In this document: in pieces, positions 1 to 5,002 of the stretch
Layout of the letters: each line of letters opens with the position of its first letter
Numbering within the stretch: position 1 is the stretch's first letter
DNA from: JBKPDV01 sp046728075
GTDB lineage: Bacteria; Acidobacteriota; Thermoanaerobaculia; UBA5066; Gp7-AA6
Assembly (NCBI GenBank): GCA_046728075.1
Contig: JBKPDV010000096.1
Coordinates: 1-5,021, forward strand
Direction of reading: 5' to 3'
DNA: 5,021 nt
Notes under the pieces: model-generated
Database searches by the model: none
The model's input: only the letters and a program-made list of their open reading frames with translations
Told to the model about the DNA's origin: nothing
Position numbers and translations under genes: made by a program

Positions 1-513
1 CTGATCAACGACATCCTCGATCTCTCCAAGATCGAAGCCGGGCGGATGGAGCTGGAGGCGACCGACTTCGACCTGCCGAGCGCCATCGACAACGCCCTGA
101 TCCTGGTCCGGGAGCGAGCAAGCCGGCGGGGGATCAGGCTCGGGCACTCGGTCGATGAGCGGTTGGGGTCGATTCGGGGCGACGAGCGCAAGGTCAAGCA
201 GGTGCTCCTGAACCTCCTGTCGAACGCGTTGAAGTTCACGCCTGAGGGCGGGCGGATCGATGTTCGCGCCACCCCCAAGGACGGTGTGGCAGAGATCTCC
301 GTGGCGGACACCGGGGTCGGCATCGCCCCCGAGGATCAGGAAGCGGTCTTCGAGGAGTTCCGGCAGGTGGGGACGGCCGACAAGAAGGTCGAGGGCACTG
401 GGCTCGGGCTTGCGCTGTCCCGGAAGTTCATCGAGCTCCACGGGGGCCGGATCTGGGTGGAGAGCGAGGTGGGGAAGGGCTCGACCTTCCGGTTCACGTT
501 GCCTATGAGTTGA
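1..513 (+). CDS. Sensor histidine kinase, C-terminal part (5' end outside window)
   Basis: This is the carboxy-terminal 170 residues of a two-component sensor kinase, which autophosphorylates a His and passes the phosphate to a response regulator. The frame is open from base 1 and begins LINDILDLSKIEAGRMEL, the usual end of the HisKA dimerisation helix; the phospho-accepting His lies upstream of the window. The HATPase_c domain follows. Its N box is NLLSNALKF (about residues 71-79 of the visible part), the G1 box is ADTGVGIAP (about 102-110), the F box is EEFRQVG and the G2 box is EGTGLGLALS (about 131-140), ending in GKGSTFRFTLPMS. All ATP-binding boxes are intact, so the visible part looks functional. 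There is no receiver domain after the kinase core. The input domain and partner regulator cannot be seen. An ATG at 46 is internal, not a start. The next gene begins 4 bases after the stop. Confidence 0.95.
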   Translation: MINDILDLSKIEAGRMELEATDFDLPSAIDNALILVRERASRRGIRLGHSVDERLGSIRGDERKVKQVLLNLLSNALKFTPEGGRIDVRATPKDGVAEISVADTGVGIAPEDQEAVFEEFRQVGTADKKVEGTGLGLALSRKFIELHGGRIWVESEVGKGSTFRFTLPMS

Positions 514-517
514 TCCC

Positions 518-898
518 GTGGTTACCCGACGGGTTTTTATTGGGTCTCTCGCTGGCGGTTTCCTCGCCGCGCCGCTCACCGCCGAGGCGCAGCAGGCGGC
601 AACGAAAACGCCCAGGATCGTTCTCCTCGACGCCAGCTCGATGGTTGCGCGCGCACACGAGTGGAATGCATTCCGGCAGAGCCTGCGTGAGCTCGGCTAC
701 GTCGAGGGCCAGAACATAACTATTGAGTCCCGATCGGCGGACGGCCGGTACGAGCACTTACCTGGTCTTGCCGCCGAGTTGGTCCGGCTCAAGCCTGATC
801 TCATCGTGACGGCCGGAGCACCCGCTGCGCTGGCCGCCAAGCAGGCAACAACGACGATTCCATCGTCATGGCGGGAGTCGGTGGCTAGCCTCGCCCGA
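518..898 (+). pseudogene. ABC substrate-binding protein (ABC_sub_bind family), truncated N-terminal part
   Basis: The reading frame starts at a GTG and gives MVTRRVFIGSLAGGFLAAPL, a twin-arginine-type signal (TRRVFIG) followed by the AEAQQ cleavage region usual for this family of periplasmic binding proteins. Family motifs follow: LGYVEGQN, DGRYEHLPGLAAELVRLKPDLIV and PAALAAKQATTTIP. Full-length members are about 320-330 residues; here only about 127 codons are family-like. After TTTIP (about 862) the frame is shifted and reads SSWRES, while the +1 frame reads SIVMAGVG as the family would. The original frame returns at 881 with VASLAR. Compared with the intact paralogue at 1068, this stretch is 24 bases shorter, consistent with two compensating indels. 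At about 898 homology stops and the open frame runs on to a stop at 1039 through antisense recombinase DNA. I infer a non-functional relic; no good ribosome binding site is visible. Confidence 0.85.
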
Positions 899-1039
899 CT
901 TCACACGCCAGCCCAGGATGTAGGTGACCTCGAAGACGGGCCTGAGGTCGACGGGAAGGTGGGCGAGCACGGCATCGAATTCGCTCCGCTCGAAGAAACC
1001 GGTTCGCGCGTTGCGCTCCTGGACCTCTCCGGGCAATAA
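896..1039 (-). pseudogene. Tyrosine recombinase (phage-type integrase) fragment
   Basis: Read on the minus strand from about 1022 down to 896, the sequence gives ERNARTGFFERSEFDAVLAH, then LPVDLRPVFEVTYILGWRVKS. This strongly resembles the start of the catalytic domain of site-specific tyrosine recombinases: a GFFE.xxF entry helix, LP.DLRPV, then the Y..GWR segment holding the first catalytic Arg. The conserved Glu expected right after (R..SE) is out of register, and homology ends at the junction with the substrate-binding relic. Neither the N-terminal core-binding domain nor the later HxxR and Tyr motifs are present, so about 40 of some 300-400 residues survive. It looks like a generic chromosomal or phage integrase rather than IntI, although the fragment is short. 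The segment between about 1023 and 1039 is of uncertain origin. Confidence 0.7.
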
Positions 1040-1057
1040 GAAGGACATTCGGCCGAC

Positions 1058-1063
1058 AGGAGG
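1058..1063 (+). promoter_or_regulatory. Ribosome binding site of the intact substrate-binding gene
   Basis: AGGAGG lies 4 bases before the ATG at 1068 and is the best Shine-Dalgarno match nearby. It decides the start: the same frame is open upstream to 924, but that extension is translated from antisense integrase sequence and has no family homology. Confidence 0.75.
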
Positions 1064-1067
1064 CGGG

Positions 1068-2033
1068 ATGATCGACAAGGCATTTGCCCTGGTTGTAGCT
1101 CTCGTCCTCGGCGTCTTCAGCGCTCCGCGCACCACCGAGGCGCAGGAGGGAGCGAAAGTGCGCAAGGTGGGCGAGCTGCACCCCGGGACCGGTTCCGTAG
1201 AACGTCTGGCTGCGCTGCGCGAGGCCGGGTACGTCGAGGGCCAGAACCTGGTCGTCGTACGCCGGCATGCAGAGGGCCGCATCGAACGCCTGCCGGCGCT
1301 CGCAGCGGAGCTGGTCGGCCTGAAGCCGGACGTCATTCTCGCGACGGGCGGGGACGCCATCCGGGCGGCCGGGAACGCGACGAAGGTCATCCCTATCGTC
1401 ATGGCGTTTGTCGAGGATCCTGTTGGGAAAGGACTTGTCGCCAGCTTGGCGCGCCCGGGCGGCAACATCACCGGCGTCAGCCTCGTGGCGGCGGGCACCA
1501 TGGCCGCCAAGCGAATAGAGGTTTTCAAGGAGGCGATGCCGCGCGCGCACCGTATCGCGCTCCTTAGCTGGCCCAGGATGGAGGCGGCGCAAGTGAAGGA
1601 AGCGGAGCAAGCGGCCCGGGTGTTGAAGATCGAGACGGTCCTCGTCGAGGTCCGGAACGGCGACTATGAGGGTGCGTTCTCTGCGCTAGCAGCGGAGCGT
1701 GCCGACGCCCTCTTCGTCTTGTCGAATCCGCTGCTCAATCGTGACCGGAAGCGCATCATCGCCCTTGCGGCTCGACACCGCCTGCCAGCCTTCTACGAGT
1801 GGCGGGAATCCGCCGAGGAAGGGGGGCTCCTAGCCTACGGGGCCAACATCCGCGACCTCAACCGGCGTGTCGTCGCGTTGGTCGATAAACTACTCAAAGG
1901 CGCCAAGGCCGGGGATTTACCGGTGGAGCAGCCGATGTCCTTCGAACTCGTCATCAACATGAAGACCGCGAAGGCCCTCGGCCTCGCGATCCCGCCGTCG
2001 CTGCTCGCGCGAGCGGATTACATCGTGGAGTGA
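1068..2033 (+). CDS. ABC transporter substrate-binding protein (ABC_sub_bind family), intact
   Basis: The predicted 321-residue periplasmic binding protein should capture a small ligand for an ABC importer; the ligand is unknown and no permease or ATPase gene is in the window. A Sec-type signal occupies about residues 1-25 (hydrophobic AFALVVALVLGVFSAP, cleavage near TEA-QE). Family motifs in order are REAGYVEGQN (51-60), EGRIERLPALAAELVGLKPD (69-88), VIPIVMAFVEDPVGKGL with VASLARPGGNITG (107-136), ERADALFVLSNPLLNRDRKR, LPAFYEWRESAEEGGLLAYG, LPVEQPMSFELVINMKTAKA and IPPSLLARAD near the C-terminus. Length and motif order match the family, except that the segment after the first strand (ELHPGTGSVERL) is roughly ten residues shorter than usual. 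It is a paralogue of the broken gene upstream; both share the 18-base stretch TACGTCGAGGGCCAGAAC. An attC site begins 28 bases after its stop, so it is the last gene before the cassettes or possibly an old cassette gene. Confidence 0.93.
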   Translation: MIDKAFALVVALVLGVFSAPRTTEAQEGAKVRKVGELHPGTGSVERLAALREAGYVEGQNLVVVRRHAEGRIERLPALAAELVGLKPDVILATGGDAIRAAGNATKVIPIVMAFVEDPVGKGLVASLARPGGNITGVSLVAAGTMAAKRIEVFKEAMPRAHRIALLSWPRMEAAQVKEAEQAARVLKIETVLVEVRNGDYEGAFSALAAERADALFVLSNPLLNRDRKRIIALAARHRLPAFYEWRESAEEGGLLAYGANIRDLNRRVVALVDKLLKGAKAGDLPVEQPMSFELVINMKTAKALGLAIPPSLLARADYIVE

Positions 2034-2061
2034 TGGCCCCCGCGGGCGTCGGCGCTCCGAA

Positions 2062-2119
2062 CCCTAACTCTGACATGCAGCCGACGCGCTTCGCGCGCAG
2101 CTGATGCCTCGCGTTAGAC
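2062..2119 (+). other. attC: attC site 1 (integron recombination site, 58 bp)
   Basis: The site runs from CCCTAAC (R'' box, consensus RYYYAAC; the first base deviates) to GTTAGAC (R' box, consensus GTTRRRY, perfect). Between them are imperfect inverted arms around a CGCGC-TTCG-CGCGC style stem top. The layout CTAAC...GCCGACGC...CTTCG...GCGTTAG is very like the classical aadA-type attC. Cleavage would fall between G2113 and T2114. Unlike attC2 and attC3, it is short and has a TTCG-type tip, so it belongs to a different attC subtype. No leader matching its R'' (it would read GTTAGGG) is visible upstream. Confidence 0.85.
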
Positions 2120-2673
2120 GGCACTAGTTGCTGGTAGCGGCTGGGAGGGGACTGTGTCGCTGGCGATGACGAAGCAGGAACGCGAGAGGTTTCTGGCTGA
2201 CCTCCACGTGGGAATCATCAGTATTCCCGAAGAAGGGCGGGGACCGCTCAGCGTGCCGATCTGGTATTCGTACGAACCGGGCGGCGAGCTACGAGTCGTA
2301 ACGGCCACGACTTCGCGGAAAGCGCGGCTCCTCCAGCGTGCTGGAAGATTCAGCTTATGTGCACAGGCGGAGACATGGCCGTACAAGTACGTGAGTGTCG
2401 AGGGGCCGGTCGTCGCCATCGAGCCGGCAGATCTCGAGCGCGACCGTCGGCCCCTCGCTCACCGTTACTTTGGCGCGCGAAGAGGCGACCGATACATCGA
2501 GAAGACACGAGGAGAACCGGGCCACGTTGGGAACGTGCTTGTTCGCATGCTGCCGGAACGATGGCTGACAGTGGACTACGCGAAGGCATCCGGTTCGTTA
2601 TGACGGTCCGTCTAACGAGTCGCTTCAGCAGGCCGGGGCTCGCGCTGCTCGCCCCGGCTGCTGAGCGCCGCCG
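2114..2673 (+). mobile_element. Integron gene cassette A (pyridoxamine-phosphate-oxidase-like gene)
   Basis: This 560-bp unit runs from the cut point in attC1 to the cut point in attC2. Its first bases, TTAGAC, with the preceding G form GTTAGAC, the exact reverse complement of the R'' box GTCTAAC of attC2. This is what a cassette excised as a circle requires. The gene starts 40 bases after the leading edge and ends 6 bases before attC2, the usual compact cassette layout. No promoter is evident, so expression probably depends on upstream transcription. Confidence 0.85.
2154..2603 (+). CDS. Pyridoxamine 5'-phosphate oxidase-like FMN-binding protein
   Basis: The 149-residue predicted cytoplasmic protein belongs to the split-barrel flavin-binding superfamily, whose members bind FMN or F420 and act as small oxidoreductases or sense redox state. 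Visible family features are MTKQERERFLADLHVGIISI at the N-terminus, PLSVPIWYSYEPGGELRVVT (31-50, the first barrel strands), TSRKARLLQRAGRFSLCA (53-70, with the basic residues that usually contact flavin phosphate), PYKYVSVEGPV (76-86), the helix with RPLAHRYFG, and VLVRMLPERWLTVDYAK near the end. The start is GTG at 2154, with GGGAGGGG 3-4 bases before it. An ATG at 2166 is the alternative, but the SLAMT lead-in looks native to the family and the spacing to 2166 is long. The substrate cannot be told. It is the only gene of its cassette. Confidence 0.9.
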   Translation: MSLAMTKQERERFLADLHVGIISIPEEGRGPLSVPIWYSYEPGGELRVVTATTSRKARLLQRAGRFSLCAQAETWPYKYVSVEGPVVAIEPADLERDRRPLAHRYFGARRGDRYIEKTRGEPGHVGNVLVRMLPERWLTVDYAKASGSL

Positions 2674-2679
2674 TTCGAC
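2610..2679 (+). other. attC: attC site 2 (70 bp)
   Basis: R'' is GTCTAAC (perfect RYYYAAC) and R' is GTTCGAC (one deviation from GTTRRRY). The arms pair as a long stem: CGCT-T-CAGCAG-G-CCGGGGC on the left against GCCCCGGCTGCTGAGCG on the right. This leaves two unpaired bases on one arm, the extrahelical-base signature of attC sites. The loop region is TCGCGCTGCTC. Cleavage falls between G2673 and T2674. It begins 6 bases after the stop of the flavoprotein gene. The stem could also act as a transcription barrier. Confidence 0.88.
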
Positions 2680-2747
2680 GTCACACAGGCCGCGGCGGCT
2701 AGGATCGGGTTACGCACCGAATACCGATTATCAGGAGCGGAGATGAC

Positions 2748-3227
2748 ATGAACCGGAGACTTGCTTGTTTGATCATCGGCTGTGTATTGCTTTCCAGCTG
2801 TGGAACGGCTTCGGTGCGGCGCGCGACGCCGCAATCAGAGGATCCGTCTCGGTTCACTTACGCCCGTCTGTATTGCACGCCGGATAACGGGTCGCACTTC
2901 GAGACCGTCACCGTCGATCTCGCCAAGGTCGATGCGGCACCGCTTGCGCCGCCAATGTTTGTCAAGGGATATTCGGCTTCCCGCACGGCCTTGGCAGGGT
3001 TCGATCCGCGCTGGGGTGCGCAGGACCTGCAAGCTCGCAAGTTTCACCCGGCGCTCTCGGCTCAGTTCGCTGTCTACCTTCAGGGAGTCATGTCAATAAC
3101 CACGACGAACGGTGAGACTCGGCACTTCGGACGTGGTGACGTGCTGCGAGTGGAAGACGCAGCCCCCTGCAAGGGGCACATCAGTGTTGTCTGCGACAAA
3201 ACGTCGTTCACAATGATTTCGAGATGA
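2748..3227 (+). CDS. Cupin-fold lipoprotein
   Basis: This 159-residue protein is predicted to be lipid-anchored in the envelope. The N-terminus MNRRLACLIIGCVLLSSC has a lipobox (LSSC) with the modified Cys at residue 18, after a short positive start and a hydrophobic stretch. The C-terminal half is cupin-like: FHPALSAQFAVYLQGVMSIT (99-118), then NGETRHFGRGDVLRVED (121-137) and CKGHISVV (141-148). These correspond to the barrel strands and the G-D-V...G-H pattern seen in many cupins. The classical HxH metal pair of motif 1 is not clear, so catalysis or metal binding is uncertain; ligand binding is equally possible. AGGAG at 2733-2737 lies 10 bases before the ATG. The gene starts 74 bases after the cassette's leading edge. 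A short secreted protein with a signal peptide is typical integron cassette cargo. Its function is not known. Confidence 0.85.
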   Translation: MNRRLACLIIGCVLLSSCGTASVRRATPQSEDPSRFTYARLYCTPDNGSHFETVTVDLAKVDAAPLAPPMFVKGYSASRTALAGFDPRWGAQDLQARKFHPALSAQFAVYLQGVMSITTTNGETRHFGRGDVLRVEDAAPCKGHISVVCDKTSFTMISR

Positions 3228-3256
3228 CGGTGTTGTGTCGGGCCGGTGGGTCGTAG

Positions 3257-3300
3257 TGACGTCGAACTGTCCGCTGTAGCGGACAGTCTCGCGCCTGCCC
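3257..3300 (+). other. Possible decayed attC left arm
   Basis: TGACGTCGAAC is followed by TGTCCGCTG and, after further similarity, CTCGCG. This resembles the left arm of attC3 (GACGTCGAACT, GCTG, CAG, CTCGCG) in order and spacing, with 16 of the first 19 bases identical from GACG. The R'' box GTCGAAC (3261-3267) is the exact complement of the attC2 R' box that opens this cassette. No convincing right arm or R' box follows, so the site is probably inactive. Chance similarity cannot be excluded because the perfect palindrome at 3266-3287 overlaps it. Confidence 0.4.
3266..3287. promoter_or_regulatory. Perfect 10-bp inverted repeat, operator-like
   Basis: ACTGTCCGCT, a GT spacer, then AGCGGACAGT form a perfect 10-bp dyad. 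No T-run follows, so it is a poor intrinsic terminator. Its size and symmetry fit a dimeric repressor operator of TetR or GntR type. It lies about 130 bases upstream of the dehydrogenase start. No regulator gene is in the window, and no clear -35/-10 pair is seen around it. It overlaps the putative decayed attC arm, so it could instead be a folded remnant of that site. Confidence 0.45.
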
Positions 3301-3316
3301 ATGGCGGGCCATGGGC
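3297..3316. repeat. 8-bp inverted repeat with CGGG spacer
   Basis: GCCCATGG and CCATGGGC form a perfect 8-bp dyad around a 4-base spacer. It follows the previous palindrome by 9 bases. It could fold as a GC-rich hairpin in the leader of the dehydrogenase mRNA or end transcription from the lipoprotein gene weakly; no U-tract follows. Confidence 0.45.
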
Positions 3317-3406
3317 CCGGCATCAGTGGACAGACGACAGTAGAGTCTGAGGTAAGAAGAGGATGACGATGAAATAAAGGGCGCTGCCATTGTTGGACGA
3401 TCCGGT

Positions 3407-3412
3407 GGAGGA
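3407..3412 (+). promoter_or_regulatory. Ribosome binding site of the dehydrogenase gene
   Basis: GGAGGA lies 4 bases before the ATG at 3417. It selects that ATG over the in-frame TTG at 3390, which would add nine residues (LDDPVEET) not seen before the usual SDR first strand. Confidence 0.8.
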
Positions 3413-3416
3413 AACA

Positions 3417-4214
3417 ATGAGACTCACGGACAAGGTCGGAATCGTCGTCGGTGCTGGGCAAACACCGGGGGAGACCATTGGCAACGGTCGCGCCGCGGCC
3501 CTTCTCTTTGCGCGGGAAGGCGCGAAGGTGCTGCTCGTCGATCGCAACGTCGCGTCCGCGCAGGAAACGGCGGCCTTGATCACCAAAGAAGGCGGCACGT
3601 CACAGTGCCTCGCTGGCGACTGGACCCGCGCGAGCGAGTGCAAGGGCTACGCAAACGCTTGCGTCGACGCTTGGGGCCGGATCGATTTCTTGCACAACAA
3701 CGTCGGCATCGGCGGCGGCGATGCCAGCCCTGACGAATTGACCGAGGAGGCGTTCGACCGTATCCTGCGGGTCAACCTGAAGGGTTGCCTCCTCTCATGT
3801 CAGGCTGTGCTGCCCTTTATGAGGCAGCAGCGGTCCGGCAGCATCGTCAACATCTCCTCGATCGCGGCCGTCGTGTATGCAGCGCCGCTGACTGCCTACA
3901 AGATCTCGAAGATGGGCATCAACGCGCTGGGGCAGTCGCTCGCCCTGAGCAACGCCAAGCACGGCATCCGGGTGAACACGATCATGCCGGGGCTGATGGA
4001 CACGCCCATGGCGATCGAAGGGATATCGCGCGAACGCAACATCTCGAAAGAGGAGCTGCGGGCGGCTCGCGATAAACAAGTCCCGCTGCGTGGCAAGATG
4101 GGCACCGGCTGGGACGTAGCCTACGCGAGCCTCTTCCTGCATTCGGATGAGGCACAGTTCATAACCGGCGTTGTCCTCCCGGTCGATGGCGGGCAAAGCG
4201 TGAGAATCGGCTAG
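3417..4214 (+). CDS. Short-chain dehydrogenase/reductase (SDR), classical type
   Basis: This 265-residue cytoplasmic NAD(P)-dependent oxidoreductase acts on an alcohol or ketone substrate that cannot be told from sequence. The Rossmann nucleotide motif is an extended variant, GAGQTPGETIGNGRA (12-26), instead of the compact TGxxxGIG. Asp42 at the end of strand 2 (VLLVDRN) suggests NAD(H) preference, and GDW around Asp68 fits the adenine pocket. NNVG (94-97) replaces the usual NNAG. The catalytic tetrad appears complete: Asn120, Ser148, Tyr161 and Lys165 (YKISK). PGLMDTPM (191-198) and the C-terminal ITGVVLPVDGGQS (249-261) are standard for the family, as is the length. It sits alone between the degenerate attC-like arm and attC3, and its leader carries two inverted repeats. 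The start is set by the ribosome binding site. Confidence 0.95.
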   Translation: MRLTDKVGIVVGAGQTPGETIGNGRAAALLFAREGAKVLLVDRNVASAQETAALITKEGGTSQCLAGDWTRASECKGYANACVDAWGRIDFLHNNVGIGGGDASPDELTEEAFDRILRVNLKGCLLSCQAVLPFMRQQRSGSIVNISSIAAVVYAAPLTAYKISKMGINALGQSLALSNAKHGIRVNTIMPGLMDTPMAIEGISRERNISKEELRAARDKQVPLRGKMGTGWDVAYASLFLHSDEAQFITGVVLPVDGGQSVRIG

Positions 4215-4384
4215 CTGGGCACCATCGACGCCAAAGATGACACGTGTGCCTGTGCCGTCATCGTGTTCTGGCCCGTGCAGTGCGCGGGAATGATGTAGCT
4301 CAATGGAGCTCGATTTGACGGTCCGTCAGCCACTCTTGCCCACAGCGGACGAGGTGATCATCAGCTGGTGAAGAAAGATAGGAC

Positions 4385-4453
4385 GTCGAACTTCGCGCTG
4401 CAGTGGCCCGGGGCTCGCGTTGCTCGCCCCGTCCGCTGAGCGTCGCGTTATAC
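4385..4453 (+). other. attC: attC site 3 (69 bp)
   Basis: R'' is GTCGAAC and R' is GTTATAC; each keeps the essential AAC or GTT with one deviation elsewhere. The arms pair as CGCT-G-CAGTGG...C-GGGGC on the left against GCCCCGTCCGCTGAGCG on the right. Unpaired bases stand at the same two positions as in attC2, with some G-T or mismatched pairs. The tip GGGGCTCGCG...TGCTCGCCCCG is nearly identical to attC2. Cleavage falls between G4447 and T4448. The R'' box is the exact complement of the R' box of attC2, as expected for the closing site of cassette B. Confidence 0.85.
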
Positions 4454-4483
4454 CGAAGCGAGTCAGTCACGGCGAATGCGAGA

Positions 4484-4490
4484 GGGGAGG
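4484..4490 (+). promoter_or_regulatory. Ribosome binding site of the lipocalin-like gene
   Basis: GGGGAGG lies 5 bases before the ATG at 4496. It decides against an in-frame GTG at 4403, which lies inside attC3 and would only add translated attC sequence before the signal peptide. Confidence 0.85.
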
Positions 4491-4495
4491 TTCTC

Positions 4496-5002
4496 ATGAC
4501 GACGCACACCCGGCTGTCCAGTTCCATCGTCGCTCTGGGCTTCCTGTTGATCCTGCCGCATGCCGCGGCAGCACAGGCTCTGACGACGCAGCTCAATGGT
4601 GTATGGAAGTTGACGAGCCTCGTTCTGAGGGAACTCGACACGGGGGCGACCAGGAACACGTTCGGAGAGAAGCCAGTCGGTTATGCGGTCTTCACTCGCG
4701 GCGGCCACTTCACATGGGGTTGGGTCAGCGACGGCCGCAAGGCTCCGGCTGGGCCGGTGCCGACCGATGCCGAACGGGTCGTCCTGTACAACACCTTGGC
4801 CTTCGGCAGCGGGTCGTACCGCGTGGAAGGCAACACGGTGTCCCTCCGCTACGACTCGTCGTGGAACCAGTCCTGGACTGGAGCCGAACGGAAGGCCGAG
4901 ATGCAGGTTTCCGGCAAGACGCTCACCTGGAAGTCGCCGCCGTTCAAATCCCTGGATGGTAAGGACGTGATCGCGATCACGACCCTGGAGCGAATGGAGT
5001 AG
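4496..5002 (+). CDS. Secreted lipocalin-like domain protein
   Basis: The 168-residue protein is predicted to be exported. Residues 1-28 are a Sec signal peptide (hydrophobic IVALGFLLIL, then PHAAAAQA with an AxA cleavage site). The mature part starts with LNGVWKLTS (33-41), the GxW motif of lipocalin-like barrels. FGEKPVGYAVFTRGGHFTW (57-75) follows, a pattern typical of the bacterial lipocalin-like family (Pfam Lipocalin_5), which usually reads FGE.P.GYL.Y...G. After it come the strands YRVEGNTVSLRYDSSWNQSW (108-127) and MQVSGKTLTWKSPP (136-149). Length matches the family at about 130-150 mature residues. These proteins are thought to bind small hydrophobic molecules, but no ligand or enzymatic role can be assigned. 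It is the single gene of cassette C and the third cassette product of unknown substrate here. Confidence 0.88.
   Translation: MTTHTRLSSSIVALGFLLILPHAAAAQALTTQLNGVWKLTSLVLRELDTGATRNTFGEKPVGYAVFTRGGHFTWGWVSDGRKAPAGPVPTDAERVVLYNTLAFGSGSYRVEGNTVSLRYDSSWNQSWTGAERKAEMQVSGKTLTWKSPPFKSLDGKDVIAITTLERME

Larger units (their letters stand above)
2674..4447 (+). mobile_element. Integron cassette B interval (two genes; probably two fused cassettes)
   Basis: The interval lies between the cut points of attC2 and attC3. Its leading edge TTCGACGTCA matches in reverse complement the R'' region of attC3 (GACGTCGAAC), so the whole 1774 bp could leave as one circle. It is long for a cassette and holds two unrelated genes. 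A second R''-like copy, TGACGTCGAAC at 3257-3267, lies between the genes and matches the leading edge over 11 bases. I infer that this was a lipoprotein cassette followed by a dehydrogenase cassette whose intervening attC has lost its right arm. Confidence 0.6.

Noticed and set aside
924..1067. Upstream in-frame extension of the intact substrate-binding gene.
   Set aside because: It reads through antisense integrase DNA, lacks homology and would bury the signal peptide; AGGAGG sits just before the ATG at 1068.
866..1610. Long minus-strand open frames across the start of the intact substrate-binding gene.
   Set aside because: Only the part below about 1039 looks like a protein family (recombinase). 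The rest is antisense of a well-conserved + strand gene and has low-complexity, Arg/Ala-rich composition.
3301..3366. Small frame MAGHGPGISGQ... in the SDR leader.
   Set aside because: It begins inside an inverted repeat, has no ribosome binding site and lacks any recognisable feature.
3392..3398. GTTGGAC fits the R' consensus and could close a long attC that begins at 3261.
   Set aside because: The arms between 3261 and 3398 do not pair well, and its complement GTCCAAC does not match the R'' of attC3, as it should if it opened the SDR cassette.
4235..4262. GATGAC...GTCATC inverted repeat after the SDR stop as a terminator.
   Set aside because: Only six bases pair before mismatches, and no T-run follows.
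2601..4327. TGACGGTCCGTC occurs at 2601-2612 and at 4316-4327.
   Set aside because: A 12-base match is about what chance allows in 5 kb of GC-rich DNA, and the second copy is not followed by an attC-like arm.
4302..4371. Small open frame of 22 codons starting at ATG 4302 (MELDLTVRQPLLP...).
   Set aside because: There is no ribosome binding site, no recognisable product and no other support; this gap between the SDR gene and attC3 appears non-coding.
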